Positions 9,201 through 16,528 of a stretch of DNA of 64,000 nucleotides are shown one piece after another. Within the stretch, counting starts at the first letter, position 1; each line of letters opens with the position of its first letter. The notes below the pieces were generated by a model that was not told where the DNA came from, made no database searches, and saw only the letters and a program-made list of their open reading frames with translations. Origin of the DNA: Selenomonadaceae bacterium (GTDB taxonomy: Bacteria > Bacillota > Negativicutes > Selenomonadales > Selenomonadaceae); the NCBI GenBank assembly GCA_017515635.1, contig JAFWFO010000011.1, forward strand, positions 62,001 to 126,000. The letters are read 5' to 3'. The position numbers and the translations under genes are program-made.

Positions 9201-9781
9201 ATCACAACAAACAAAGCGACGTTTATCTTTATCTTAACGGCGGGCAGTTGCGCAATTCCCTGCACCGCGGACTTTCGGCCTTGGGTTTGGCGACGAATGC
9301 GAATTACAAAAGCCATCTCGTTGAAATCGGCGGCGAATACAAATACGATTTGACGCCGAAAAAAATTTGGCACATCAGCCCGTATGTAAATTTCCAGGCG
9401 TCGCATTTGAAACAAAACGGCTATCAAGAACACGGCGCGGGAATTTACAATCAACACATCGACAGCGGCTCCAACACGTATTTTGCGGCGCAGGCGGGTT
9501 TGGATTTTAAACGTTACTACAAGCACGGAATGTTCGGCTTCCGTTTCGGCGTCAAGCACGGCTTTACCGGCGTTGATCCGGATTTGACGGTCAGATATGA
9601 AGGCGACGCCTCCAACAGTTACCGCTTGCGCAACGACCGTGATAAAACGCATTTCATCTTCAGCCTGCGCGGCGAAAACGAATTTGCACACGGCTGGTCT
9701 GTCGGCGGCGAAACGGAATTCCAAATCAGCAAGAACGACAGAGACGTTACGGCTTCAATCATTTTAAGGAGGATTTGGTAA
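6263..9781 (+). CDS. Autotransporter with degenerate metallopeptidase-like N-domain
   Basis: 1172 residues from ATG 6263 (GGGGAG upstream). A signal peptide (hydrophobic FLAVAIFFGMSA, cut near SEAHAH) is followed by about 330 residues like secreted M10-type peptidase domains: the end motif TELELAALQDIGYDID is present, but the expected HELGHALG zinc helix reads RLELARSLG and lacks both histidines. Next comes a repetitive beta-helix passenger (about 370-800), three repeats of DMDFGRD/H (DNA 8817-8870) and a C-terminal beta-barrel of about 270 residues ending in an aromatic residue (LRRIW), the usual outer-membrane signature. Probably a surface adhesin or binding protein. The stop codon abuts the response-regulator ATG. 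Confidence 0.9.
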   Translation: MEMITKKFFGTRFLAVAIFFGMSASEAHAHQTENLYVNGKPVIELNFYNGGEFSSEINFNAKLVDASKLGADYWKNILGLRTVTPWQIAFVTSTQQTVDGKTFSFDAAEFTSENYLAQMIQGDRTLTPFDMENLADTDISADEVSSFLQENSPSEDSALSYVTIGRNLGAKRDDAINGWYVDAETILPTNEQAADFIGALRLELARSLGVQVLVDGSKFAENISDPNAWTLHLVDRNGNYASEGKQIVTSAELGDRDAADFFVADKTIYFVGDNVSEVLDGATFDEVSGIPINAWDGKNFDGVQTLIPGLMTALPYKNYSTFTELELAALQDIGYDIDRKKFYGLSIYKNNATIDNTKNFASDEDLAVGLHIFGAKNTVRQSGDISLTGTGSVGIRVDGEKNNLTIPAGTDISANGLRGKGLLVSYGREHNLTIDGNIFATGEGGNAVEFNFGSNAWGAGGEYRGSFLRYFRYVNSGGTIVSAENLPLKMTDGFSYSANELNGALVNDFNLSGTIQGSKNAIYIGKNAFVRNINVNSGAQIIGDITSDWKNFTAEDGFSTAPVEIQYDGKSYDAERYIPDLATNLNFNADLSYDGNINGANNIRMNVNEGTLNFSGTADILGVEVMSGAKLFGGTFTLNDMRFDIADGFTDSLTGKFINHGTIGAGSKDTNLIINGDLISDGILQRISGGTGGKIIVNGNANINGSTITTDSLLPNETETVLIANSITGNIANPVGSPIKLSALLRATGAIVGNTLTVTTYEETTSLPDLNPEESETLDAMNNMFENLSGENQQTEMTTFFNLDEPSTVQTLHEISSNDSAQIMSVAQQSTAVDHMISDRINKVFSPDFTPDMDFGHDMDFGRDMDFGRDPANFAPDYVDVNISPNNFADGDSDAPPVKVKVKVPRRNENNFWLNYMKNWGSLNGGGTDYHGSVIVGGYDRAFGDHVRAGIFATYGTIGYSAQSSRATVYDTRIGLYAGYHNKQSDVYLYLNGGQLRNSLHRGLSALGLATNANYKSHLVEIGGEYKYDLTPKKIWHISPYVNFQASHLKQNGYQEHGAGIYNQHIDSGSNTYFAAQAGLDFKRYYKHGMFGFRFGVKHGFTGVDPDLTVRYEGDASNSYRLRNDRDKTHFIFSLRGENEFAHGWSVGGETEFQISKNDRDVTASIILRRIW

Positions 9782-10471
9782 ATGGCAGACCCTGCAAAAA
9801 TTTTTATCGTTGAGGACGAAAAACCGATAGCGCGACTGTTGCAGTTGACGCTTGAACGCGAAGGCTTCAAAACCGCAAGTGAACCGAACGGGCGACGCGC
9901 TTACGAGCGGATTCTTCAGGAAAAATACGACCTCGTTTTGTTGGACGTGATGTTGCCCGAAATGGACGGCATGGAAATTTGTCGAAAAGTGCGCGAAGTT
10001 TCCGACGTGCCGATAATCATGTTGACTGCCCGCGACGAAGTTCGCGACAAAGTCGAAGGGCTTGATCTCGGCGCGGATGATTACGTGACGAAACCTTTCG
10101 CCGGCGAAGAACTTTTGGCGCGGATTCGCGGTGCTCTTCGTCGACACACCGAACGCGTTCGCGAGGCGGAAGACAGCCGCTACGTCGTCAAAAACATGAT
10201 TATTTATCCCGAACGCTACGAAGTCACCGTTAAAGGCGAACATGTCGAGTTGACGCACAAAGAATATGAGCTGTTAAAATATCTCGTCGAGAACAAACGC
10301 AACGTTTTGAGCCGCGACCAAATTTTGCAGACGGTTTGGGGTTACGATTACATCGGCGATACAAATGTCGTCGACGTTTACATCAGTTACCTGCGCTCAA
10401 AAATCGACGACCATTTCGGCGAGAAATATATTTACACGACCAGAGGCGTCGGTTATGCGATTAAAGATTAG
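9782..10471 (+). CDS. OmpR/PhoB-family response regulator
   Basis: 229 residues. The receiver domain has the acidic pair ED (11-12), phospho-acceptor D55 in LVLLDVMLPEMDG, the T in MLTARD and K in VTKPF; the C-terminal winged helix ends in YTTRGVGYAIKD. Its ribosome-binding site AAGGAGG lies inside the last codons of the autotransporter gene and its ATG follows that stop directly, so it is read from the same message. The overlapping kinase gene is its likely partner. Probable targets include envelope genes such as the autotransporter (inference from context). Confidence 0.93.
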   Translation: MADPAKIFIVEDEKPIARLLQLTLEREGFKTASEPNGRRAYERILQEKYDLVLLDVMLPEMDGMEICRKVREVSDVPIIMLTARDEVRDKVEGLDLGADDYVTKPFAGEELLARIRGALRRHTERVREAEDSRYVVKNMIIYPERYEVTVKGEHVELTHKEYELLKYLVENKRNVLSRDQILQTVWGYDYIGDTNVVDVYISYLRSKIDDHFGEKYIYTTRGVGYAIKD

Positions 10472-11171
10472 TTCCGTGCGGCGACAAGCTCAAGAAACTT
10501 ATCTGCGTCAACAAAGATTCGTCAACGACGTAAGCCACGAACTGCGCACGCCACTGACGATAATTCGCGGTTACGTCGATTTATTGGAAGCTTGCGGAGC
10601 GAACGACCCCGAAATTTTCAAAGAGGCAGTAACGTCGATAAAAACTTCCGCGCAGAACATGCAAAATCTCGTGGAAAGTTTGTTATTCCTTGCCCGCGCC
10701 GATCAGGGCGACCAACCGTTGACGAAAGTGCCCGTCGACTTGGACGAACTGATAAAACGTTTGGTTGAAGACAAAAACTCTCCGCGTGTGCAAATCGCAA
10801 AACTTACGCCGTGCAAAATCTTCGGCGACGCGGAGTTTTTAAAAAAAATGTTGACGGCATTTCTGGATAACGCGCTACGTTACAGCCCGTCTGATATGCC
10901 CGTCAAAATTTCGCTGACGACCGAAGATAAGCTCGCGACGTTGCAATTCGTCGACAAAGGTATCGGAATTTCCAAAGACGATTGCGCCAAAATTTTCGAC
11001 AGATTTTATCGCACGGACAAAGCACGCACAAAAGCGGACGGTTGCGAAAATTCCGTCGGCTTGGGGCTTGCCGTCGCGAAGTGGATAGCCGACCGACACG
11101 ACATCGAAATTGACGTGCGGAGCAAACCCGGCGAAGGTTCGACTTTCACGCTGAAGATACCGACAATTTAA
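10455..11171 (+). CDS. Sensor-less histidine kinase (HisKA + HATPase only)
   Basis: 238 residues from ATG 10455, overlapping the response regulator by 17 bases. H28 in FVNDVSHELRTPLT starts the HisKA domain; the ATPase has N-box DNALRY, G1 DKGIGI, G2 GLGLAVAKW and G3 GEGSTF. Class I kinases of this type normally have two transmembrane helices, a sensor and HAMP before HisKA. Here only about 20 residues precede it, beginning MRLKIS like the start of a membrane kinase, as if the intervening region had been deleted. It would be cytoplasmic with no visible input domain. A terminator follows. Confidence 0.88.
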   Translation: MRLKISSVRRQAQETYLRQQRFVNDVSHELRTPLTIIRGYVDLLEACGANDPEIFKEAVTSIKTSAQNMQNLVESLLFLARADQGDQPLTKVPVDLDELIKRLVEDKNSPRVQIAKLTPCKIFGDAEFLKKMLTAFLDNALRYSPSDMPVKISLTTEDKLATLQFVDKGIGISKDDCAKIFDRFYRTDKARTKADGCENSVGLGLAVAKWIADRHDIEIDVRSKPGEGSTFTLKIPTI

Positions 11172-11172
11172 A

Positions 11173-11201
11173 AGACCCGCTCACGAAGCGGGTTTTCTTG
11201 C
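11173..11201 (+). terminator. Terminator of the autotransporter/two-component operon
   Basis: ACCCGCT and AGCGGGT pair around CACGA, followed by TTTTC. Confidence 0.75.
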
Positions 11202-11236
11202 TAGCGGAAAAATTTTTCGCACACGGATTATTCAGC

Positions 11237-12244
11237 TCATTTCTTCAGCTCGTTGCGATAAATATTCGAGATGAAAAGCAGATACGAAATCAGCACGGGA
11301 TGTGTACTGCCCGCTTTTGAAAATTCATGCAGGAACGTTTCCCAAACTTCGGGTGAACTTAACTCTTTGAAAGGCTCTTCCATAAGATTAAAGTGAAGCG
11401 TGCAAAAAAAATGCAACACGCGCAAGCGGATTCGAGGATTTTTGACGAAGAAGTCGATTCGATTCATGAAAGTTTCCAAAAGCTCAAAGCCGCTGAGCAA
11501 AGGACTCGTCCAAAAAATTATTTTTTCTTCGGGCGTGCGTTCGCGATGCAGAATCGAAGCGTCGTTTGTTCGGTAGATATAAAGCGGCGTCGGTATGCGC
11601 AGAAAATTTTTCGCCAAGCAAAAAATCTCAAATGTCCACAACAAGTCGTCCGAAATTTTCATGCGCGGGAATTTTATTTTGTTGTCGATCAGAAAATCTC
11701 TGCGCACAAATTTTGTCCAAGGCATCCAAGAAAAAGTTTGATCACAAAATTTTTCAACGCGCTCGGCAATGTCATTCGTTTCAAGTGTAGGCTCTTGTAA
11801 ATTTGAATTTCCCCACCTCATAACCGAAACTTCCGAAAAATCGTAAGCGAAATAGTAATCCATGTAAACCACATCGGTTTGATATTTTTCCGCAAAGTTG
11901 TACAGCGTTTCAAGTGCGTTGTCGACAAGAATATCATCGTTGTCAACAAAACAAACGTATTTGCCGCATGACAAGTCAAATCCGACATTTCGCGGCACAA
12001 CACCGGAACCCGTGTTTTCGGGGAGCGAAATAATTTTCAGCCGCCCGCCGAATTTTTCAAGATAACTTTCGGCGATTGCGTAACTTGAGTCGGTTGAGCA
12101 GTCGTCGACCACAAGCAATTCAAAATCCGTGAACGTCTGATTTAAAATTGATTCGAGACACACGCTCAAATATTTTTCCGCGTTGTACAGCGGGATAATC
12201 ACGGAAACCGCGCAGGTTGACCGGTGAGCGTTATTAATCGGCAT
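11237..12244 (-). CDS. Family 2 glycosyltransferase
   Basis: 335 residues, GT-A fold. The N-terminus VSVIIPLYNAEKYLSVCLESIL is the nucleotide-sugar binding start, followed by DDCSTDSS and the metal-binding DNDD (near residue 101) within CFVDNDDIL. The C-terminal ~130 residues are variable and contain no transmembrane segment, so this is a soluble or peripheral transferase, probably for surface polysaccharide or protein glycosylation. The start ATG 12244 has GAGG eight bases upstream. It is a single gene facing the two-component operon; acceptor and donor sugar are unknown. Confidence 0.9.
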   Translation of the reverse strand: MPINNAHRSTCAVSVIIPLYNAEKYLSVCLESILNQTFTDFELLVVDDCSTDSSYAIAESYLEKFGGRLKIISLPENTGSGVVPRNVGFDLSCGKYVCFVDNDDILVDNALETLYNFAEKYQTDVVYMDYYFAYDFSEVSVMRWGNSNLQEPTLETNDIAERVEKFCDQTFSWMPWTKFVRRDFLIDNKIKFPRMKISDDLLWTFEIFCLAKNFLRIPTPLYIYRTNDASILHRERTPEEKIIFWTSPLLSGFELLETFMNRIDFFVKNPRIRLRVLHFFCTLHFNLMEEPFKELSSPEVWETFLHEFSKAGSTHPVLISYLLFISNIYRNELKK

Positions 12245-12319
12245 GTCGAATTCCTCACAAAAATTTTATTTCAAGTCGCTGTTGCGTTCGATTCTACAAC
12301 GCTCATGCCGTGCCGTCAA

Positions 12320-13108
12320 TCACGAAAGTTTATTGCGGCTCGTCAACAATTCGCTGTAAATTTTTTCGTCGCGCTCGGTGAAGACGTTAAAAATAATTTC
12401 AAGCTCATTCGTCGCCAAAAATTTTTTCACAGTAGCAACGGCAATTTCGGCGGCGCGTTTCGGCGGGAAATGAAATTCGCCCGTCGAGATGCAACAGAAC
12501 GCGACACTTGCAAGATTTTTTTCGGCGGCAAGTTTTAAGCAGGATTTGTAACACGCGGCAAGTAAATTTTCTTCGTCGGCGTTCGGTTGACGTTCGGGCG
12601 GAATAATCGGCCCGACTGTATGCAAAACAAATTTACTCGGCAGATTGAACGCGGGAGTAATTTTCGCGCAACCCGTCGGCTCGTCGTGATTCTGCGCGGT
12701 CATGATTTCGTTGCAGGCGTTGCGAAGTTGCAGACCGGCGGCGGAGTGAATCGCGTTGTCAATGCAACCGTGGAGCGGCACGAAACAGCCCAAAAGTTTT
12801 TCGTTCGCGGCGTTGACAACCGCGTCGACTTCAAGGCGAGTAATGTCCCCGCGCCAAAGTTTTATGTGCTTGTCGATGTTCGGGATGTCGGAAATTTTTA
12901 CAATGCCGCGTTCGCGAACTTCCGCCGATAACAATTCATCCTGCAGACGCAAAAAATTTTCGTCAAGCTCACACGGCGGGCAAATATTCATCAACGCCCG
13001 AAAAAGTTTCCGTTGCGCCGCGAAGTCGTCGGGAATGTCCGTTGCGTCAACCTGCAACAAGTTCAGCAAGTACGCGTTCAAATTTTTGACAAGTTCAAAG
13101 CGATTCAT
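12320..13108 (-). CDS. Zinc-type macrodomain protein, ADP-ribosyl hydrolase
   Basis: 262 residues from ATG 13108 (GGAGGG upstream). About 70 helical residues precede a macrodomain with VDAVVNAANEKLLG, then CFVPLHGCIDNAIHSAAG, where C, H and C resemble the ligands of zinc-dependent macrodomains, then TGCAKITPAFNLP and FCCISTGEFHFP. Members of this subfamily in staphylococci and streptococci remove ADP-ribose added by a SirTM sirtuin. A SirTM-like gene lies 550 bases away on the same strand, separated by a small opposite-strand gene, so the two may form a reversible ADP-ribosylation pair. No GcvH-L or LplA2 gene, the usual operon partners, is seen. Confidence 0.88.
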   Translation of the reverse strand: MNRFELVKNLNAYLLNLLQVDATDIPDDFAAQRKLFRALMNICPPCELDENFLRLQDELLSAEVRERGIVKISDIPNIDKHIKLWRGDITRLEVDAVVNAANEKLLGCFVPLHGCIDNAIHSAAGLQLRNACNEIMTAQNHDEPTGCAKITPAFNLPSKFVLHTVGPIIPPERQPNADEENLLAACYKSCLKLAAEKNLASVAFCCISTGEFHFPPKRAAEIAVATVKKFLATNELEIIFNVFTERDEKIYSELLTSRNKLS

Positions 13109-13132
13109 AATTTTCCCTCCACAAAATTGCCG

Positions 13133-13161
13133 TTGAATTCGGCGGCGCGAAAAAATATAAT
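13133..13161 (+). promoter_or_regulatory. Promoter of the secreted 141-residue protein
   Basis: TTGAAT (13133-13138), a 17-base spacer and TATAAT (13156-13161), 31 bases before the start codon. Confidence 0.7.
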
Positions 13162-13191
13162 AACGACAAAAGCAGAAGCGAGGTTGTCGCC

Positions 13192-13617
13192 ATGAAAAAG
13201 TTTCTTTCGTTGACGTTCGCGGCAATAATTTTTTTCGTCGCGTCGCCCGTCGTTCACGCCAATCCCTACATCAACATTGAAGCGCGGGTGGAATTTCGCC
13301 CCGAAGAAAATCAGCTCGACATAGTTGCGAATTTCATCAACACCGGCGACAAGGCGGCGGACGTTCAAGGCATTTCGATTTTTTTCATCAACGTTTACGA
13401 CGGGAGCGGCAACGTGATTTTCGCCAGCAAAATGATGAAGACCAACGACAAATATTTTCCGAAATTCCACATTGAGCCGAAACAAACCGTCGAAAATGTT
13501 CGACTGACTTTTTACAACGTCTCCGGTTCGTATTGCGGCGACATGCTTGCCAATCCCGCCAACTATTCGGAGTACAGCTATCCGATTGATTGGGATTGGG
13601 AATTGCGCTATTACTGA
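13192..13617 (+). CDS. Secreted beta-rich protein of unknown function
   Basis: 141 residues with a clear signal peptide (KK, a hydrophobic core, cut after VVHA). The mature 118 residues are rich in alternating strands and aromatics and resemble a single immunoglobulin-like domain (IVANFINTGDKAADVQGISI is typical of a comparison strand pair in FxLYD/CARDB-like folds). One pair of short-spaced glycines and a single cysteine are present. It has its own promoter and terminator and lies between the macrodomain and sirtuin genes on the opposite strand. No known family was recognised with certainty. Confidence 0.75.
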   Translation: MKKFLSLTFAAIIFFVASPVVHANPYINIEARVEFRPEENQLDIVANFINTGDKAADVQGISIFFINVYDGSGNVIFASKMMKTNDKYFPKFHIEPKQTVENVRLTFYNVSGSYCGDMLANPANYSEYSYPIDWDWELRYY

Positions 13618-13619
13618 AC

Positions 13620-13656
13620 GAAAAAATTCCTCGTCGACAGGGCGGGGAATTTTTTT
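13620..13656 (+). terminator. Terminator of the secreted-protein gene
   Basis: AAAAATTCCTC pairs with GGGGAATTTTT (one mismatch) and runs into nine T. Confidence 0.7.
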
Positions 13657-13663
13657 TTTCGAC

Positions 13664-14488
13664 TCACAAACTTTCAAGCACGCGGGCAATGTCGTCGTCA
13701 ATAATCAAACTTTGCGCGGCTATCGGGTCGGGCACGAACGCTTCGCCGAAATTTATGCAAACGTAATGCGCACGGGGATTTTCCGCCGTCAATTTCCAAA
13801 ACGGATATTTGATAATGCCGGGCGTGTTGCCGCCGACGCCGAGTTCCAAAAAGACAATGTCGCCCGACGCGTGCAGTTTCAAAAATTTTTGGTAACGATA
13901 AGCCGCCGCGTGCCAGCCAGCATCTTCGACAAATTTATCGTCACTGCGCAAGTTCAGTGTCATCGGCTCGCCGCATTTCGGACAGCGCGGAATAAGTTCA
14001 GTCGGCACGCGCAAATTTTTTTCGGCGGCAATCATTTCGCGAACAATTTTTTCGTTGTCGTAAGTTTTTTTGTGACACGGCACGGAACATTGAAAAAGCC
14101 CGTAATCGCCCTGCGTGTAAAAAAGTCGCGTCTTGTCGAAGCCGTTGAGTTGAAACGCATGGTCGACGTTTGTTGTGAGCACGAAATAATTTTTGTCGCG
14201 CACAACCTCCAGAAGTTTTCGATAAGTCGGGTTGGGCGGCAAGTCGTAGCGGTTGACGAAAATATTTCTGCACCAAAAGCCCCAAAATTCTTCGGGCGTG
14301 GCGTAGGGATAAAATCCGCCGCTGTACATGTCTTGAAAACCGTAAGTTTTTTCAAAGTCCGCGAAATGTTTTCGGAAACGTTCGCCGCTGTAAGTGTAGC
14401 CCGCCGCCGTCGACAATCCCGCGCCCGCCCCGATTAAAATATTTTCCGCGTCGTGCAGAATTTTTTTCAGACCGGAAATTTTTTCCAC
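13664..14488 (-). CDS. SirTM-type sirtuin (protein ADP-ribosyltransferase)
   Basis: 274 residues from GTG 14488; the ATG six bases upstream is only 2 bases from GGAGG, whereas the GTG has a normal 8-base spacing. The NAD site GAGAGLSTAAGYTYSG and TTNVDHAF are sirtuin motifs, and a RCPKCG pair gives part of the zinc site. Where deacetylating sirtuins have the catalytic His of THG, this protein has Gln (TQGDYG). That replacement is the mark of class M sirtuins, which ADP-ribosylate a lipoyl-carrier protein in staphylococci and streptococci. The nearby zinc macrodomain would reverse the modification. Target here is unknown. Confidence 0.87.
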   Translation of the reverse strand: MEKISGLKKILHDAENILIGAGAGLSTAAGYTYSGERFRKHFADFEKTYGFQDMYSGGFYPYATPEEFWGFWCRNIFVNRYDLPPNPTYRKLLEVVRDKNYFVLTTNVDHAFQLNGFDKTRLFYTQGDYGLFQCSVPCHKKTYDNEKIVREMIAAEKNLRVPTELIPRCPKCGEPMTLNLRSDDKFVEDAGWHAAAYRYQKFLKLHASGDIVFLELGVGGNTPGIIKYPFWKLTAENPRAHYVCINFGEAFVPDPIAAQSLIIDDDIARVLESL

Positions 14489-14577
14489 AGCCATAACCTC
14501 CGAAGAAATTCAAATATCTTGCGCCGGTGAAAGCAAATTTACGCCAAGTTGAACTTTGATTGACTATTCAAGCAAAC

Positions 14578-14612
14578 CAAAAACGAGCCGAACTTAAAGC
14601 CCGACCCGTTCG
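14578..14612 (-). terminator. Terminator of rpsO
   Basis: On the minus strand CGGGTCGGGC and TTCGGCTCG pair with G-T wobbles around TTTAAG, followed by TTTTTT. Confidence 0.65.
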
Positions 14613-14629
14613 TTTTCGTGCGAAGAAAA

Positions 14630-14896
14630 TTATTTGCGCAGGTTGAGTTGCGCCAAGAGTTCGCGATAGCGGTTGATGTCTTTTTTGCTCAGGTAGCTCA
14701 ACAGGCGGCGACGATGACCGACCATTTTGAGCAGGCCGCGACGAGAATGATGATCTTTTTTGTGTTCCTTGAGGTGTTCGGTGAGATAGGAGATGCGCGC
14801 CGTCAAAAGAGCGATTTGAACTTCGGGCGAGCCTGTGTCGCCTTCGTGCACCGCGAATTTTTCCATGATCTCCTGTTTTGCTTGTTTGTCCAACAT
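14630..14896 (-). CDS. rpsO: 30S ribosomal protein S15
   Basis: 88 residues, the full family length. The sequence contains the S15 signature [19 protein letters not shown] and [21 protein letters not shown], which contacts the 16S rRNA three-way junction. GGAGG lies 10 bases upstream of ATG 14896. It has its own promoter and terminator; pnp, the usual neighbour, is not here. S15 often represses its own mRNA through the leader, and the 90-base leader here could hold such a structure, although I cannot show it. Confidence 0.97.
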   Translation of the reverse strand: MLDKQAKQEIMEKFAVHEGDTGSPEVQIALLTARISYLTEHLKEHKKDHHSRRGLLKMVGHRRRLLSYLSKKDINRYRELLAQLNLRK

Positions 14897-14986
14897 GTGT
14901 AATGTCCTCCTGCGTATAAATTTTTTTCCGTCGGCAAAGTTCGCGTCGGAGTATTCGACGAGCCGCGCCGAGGTTTAAGTTGACGC

Positions 14987-15015
14987 AGTTTAACATAAGA
15001 AAATTTCCGCGTCAA
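14987..15015 (-). promoter_or_regulatory. Promoter of rpsO
   Basis: On the minus strand TTGACG (15010-15015), a 17-base spacer and TAAACT (14987-14992), about 90 bases upstream of the rpsO start. Confidence 0.7.
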
Positions 15016-15098
15016 GACAACGCGGGGACTTTGACACGCAAATCGAATTTACCGACGTTCCGAACGGGATTTATCTGAAAGTCGTCGATAATTTTTTG

Positions 15099-15127
15099 TT
15101 GACGCGCCGATAAATTTAGCCTATCAT
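15099..15127 (+). promoter_or_regulatory. Promoter of the riboswitch/ABC importer operon
   Basis: TTGACG (15099-15104), a 17-base spacer and TATCAT (15122-15127), placed just upstream of the cobalamin riboswitch. Confidence 0.7.
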
Positions 15128-15149
15128 GTTCGCGACAACTGAATATTGA

Positions 15150-15385
15150 TTGGATTGGGTGTCGAAAGACTCAATAAGGAATTCGGTTAAAAGCCGAAGC
15201 GATCACGTCACCGTAACGACGAGCGAAGCCGCAATTATGTCACTGGGAGTTAAGCTTTAAGGTATGAGTTTTAAGCTGTAAGGGAATTTTCCTAAAAGCT
15301 TAAAGCTTAAAGCTAAAAGCTGTCTTGGGAAGGCGCGGCCGAGTGTTGACTCGGAGCCGGGAGAATTGCCCGATTAACAATCGCC
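15150..15385 (+). promoter_or_regulatory. Cobalamin riboswitch, with repeat inserted in a peripheral arm
   Basis: The conserved parts occur in the usual order: GGAATTCGGTTAAAAGCCG (15178-15196), GCGATCACGTCACCGTAACG with GAGCG, GTCACTGGG (15239-15247), TGGGAAGGCGCGG (15326-15338), and the B12 box AGCCGGGAGAATTGCC (15355-15370). These match the family blocks CGGTGAAAATCCG, GCGGTCCCGCCACTGTAA, GCCACTG, TGGGAAGG and AGCCAGGAGACCTGCC. Between GTCACTGGG and TGGGAAGG a 72-base heptanucleotide array lengthens a peripheral stem. It precedes a nickel/peptide-type ABC importer and probably shuts it off when cobalamin is plentiful. Confidence 0.85.
15252..15323. repeat. Heptanucleotide array (AAGCTTA class) inside the riboswitch
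   Basis: Period 7 throughout: AAGCTTT, AAGGTAT, GAGTTTT, AAGCTGT, AAGGGAA, TTTTCCT, AAAAGCT, then AAGCTTA units ending AAGCTAA, AAGCTGT. Because AAGCTT is self-complementary the array can fold back on itself, so it may extend an existing riboswitch stem without breaking the core. Confidence 0.7.
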
Positions 15386-15425
15386 GCTTGACCTGCGAGT
15401 GACGGGGATGGAGATTTTTAATTCA

Positions 15426-15456
15426 ATGCGTAATGCGGAATTCGTAATGCGTAATG
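15426..15456. repeat. Heptanucleotide array (ATGCGTA class), second copy
   Basis: Identical over 31 bases to the array at 1154-1184. It lies between the riboswitch and the first permease gene. Confidence 0.8.
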
Positions 15457-15517
15457 AAAATTTTTTTATTTCTCGTTTCCTCGGAGGCGGGAAATTTTTT
15501 GTTGGAGGTGACAAATT

Positions 15518-16453
15518 TTGAATCGGTTGGCGAATCGTTTGCTGCAAATGTTCGTTACGTTAGTCGGCGTGAGTTTCTTGACGTTTTGCCTCGCGTATCT
15601 TGCACCTGGCGACCCTGCGGCAATGTTGCTTGAATCGGCGGACACAATCGTTTCCGAAGAAGTTTTGCAGAAGACACGCGAAGAACTCGGACTCGACAAG
15701 CCGTTTTTGGTTCAGTACGGCAACTGGGTTGCGGGCGTCCTGCATGGCGATATGGGCATGAGTTATTCCGCGAAAAAACCCGTCGTCGACAAACTTTCCG
15801 AAGGATTCGTCGGGACAATTTTGTTGGCGTTCGTGACGGTAATTTTCGTGCTGATAATTTCAATTCCGCTGGGAATTTGGTCGGCCGTCCGTCAAAACGA
15901 ATGGCCTGATTATCTCGTACGATTTTTTTCGTTTATCGGCGTGTCAATGCCAAACTTTTGGCTCGGATTAATTTTATTGTACATTTTCGGCTTGAAACTC
16001 GGCTGGTTCCCGATTGCAAGCTCAACCGTCACGGCGAAAGGAATAATTTTGCCCGCGATAACTTTGGCGATTTATCAGTCGACAAAATACGTTCGACAAG
16101 TGCGCACGGTTATCCTCGACGAACTTCATCAAGATTACGTTATCGGAGCGCGGGCACGCGGCTTGAGCGAATCGGCGATTTTGTGGAAACACGTTTTGCC
16201 TAACGCTGTTTTGCCGCTGATAACTTTGCTGGGCATGTCAATCGGCTGGTTGCTCGGCGGCGTCGCGGTTATCGAAATTGTTTTCAGTTGGCCTGGCATG
16301 GGCAACATGGCTGTTCGGGCGATAATGATGCGCGATTATCCGTTGATTGAAGGATTCGTGCTGTGGATTGCCGTCGTCTACATGTTTATAAATTTTCTGG
16401 TCGACGTGTCATATTCGTACCTTGATCCGAAGTTAAGGAAAGGTGAGCGATAA
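15518..16453 (+). CDS. ABC importer permease, DppB/NikB family
   Basis: 311 residues starting at TTG 15518, with TTGGAGGTGA just upstream. Six transmembrane helices; the first is followed by the APGDPA motif and a periplasmic loop typical of DppB/OppB/NikB. The C-terminal cytoplasmic loop carries the EAA motif (DYVIGARARGLSESAILWKH) that docks on the ATPase. It forms the channel with the next permease. The operon lies under a cobalamin riboswitch, so cobalt, nickel or a related complex is a more likely substrate than peptide (inference). Confidence 0.92.
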   Translation: MNRLANRLLQMFVTLVGVSFLTFCLAYLAPGDPAAMLLESADTIVSEEVLQKTREELGLDKPFLVQYGNWVAGVLHGDMGMSYSAKKPVVDKLSEGFVGTILLAFVTVIFVLIISIPLGIWSAVRQNEWPDYLVRFFSFIGVSMPNFWLGLILLYIFGLKLGWFPIASSTVTAKGIILPAITLAIYQSTKYVRQVRTVILDELHQDYVIGARARGLSESAILWKHVLPNAVLPLITLLGMSIGWLLGGVAVIEIVFSWPGMGNMAVRAIMMRDYPLIEGFVLWIAVVYMFINFLVDVSYSYLDPKLRKGER

Positions 16454-16457
16454 TGCA

Positions 16458-16488
16458 ATTAGGAATTAGGAATGAGGAATTAGGAATT
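16458..16488. repeat. Heptanucleotide array (ATTAGGA class)
   Basis: ATTAGGA, ATTAGGA, ATGAGGA, ATTAGGA and a partial unit fill most of the gap between the two permease genes. The first permease ends right before it, and its Shine-Dalgarno-like AAGGTGAG plus ATG (16453-16455) may be the former start of the second permease. Confidence 0.8.
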
Positions 16489-16528
16489 ATTTTTTGCGCG
16501 GTGAATTTCTCGCGGGCGGTGATTCGCG

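Noticed and set aside
14997..15114. Protein-like stretch DTQIEFTDVPNGIYLKVVDN followed by a stop
   Set aside because: Only about 40 codons, no start codon or ribosome-binding site, and it overlaps promoters on both strands. Could be a gene remnant but cannot be supported.
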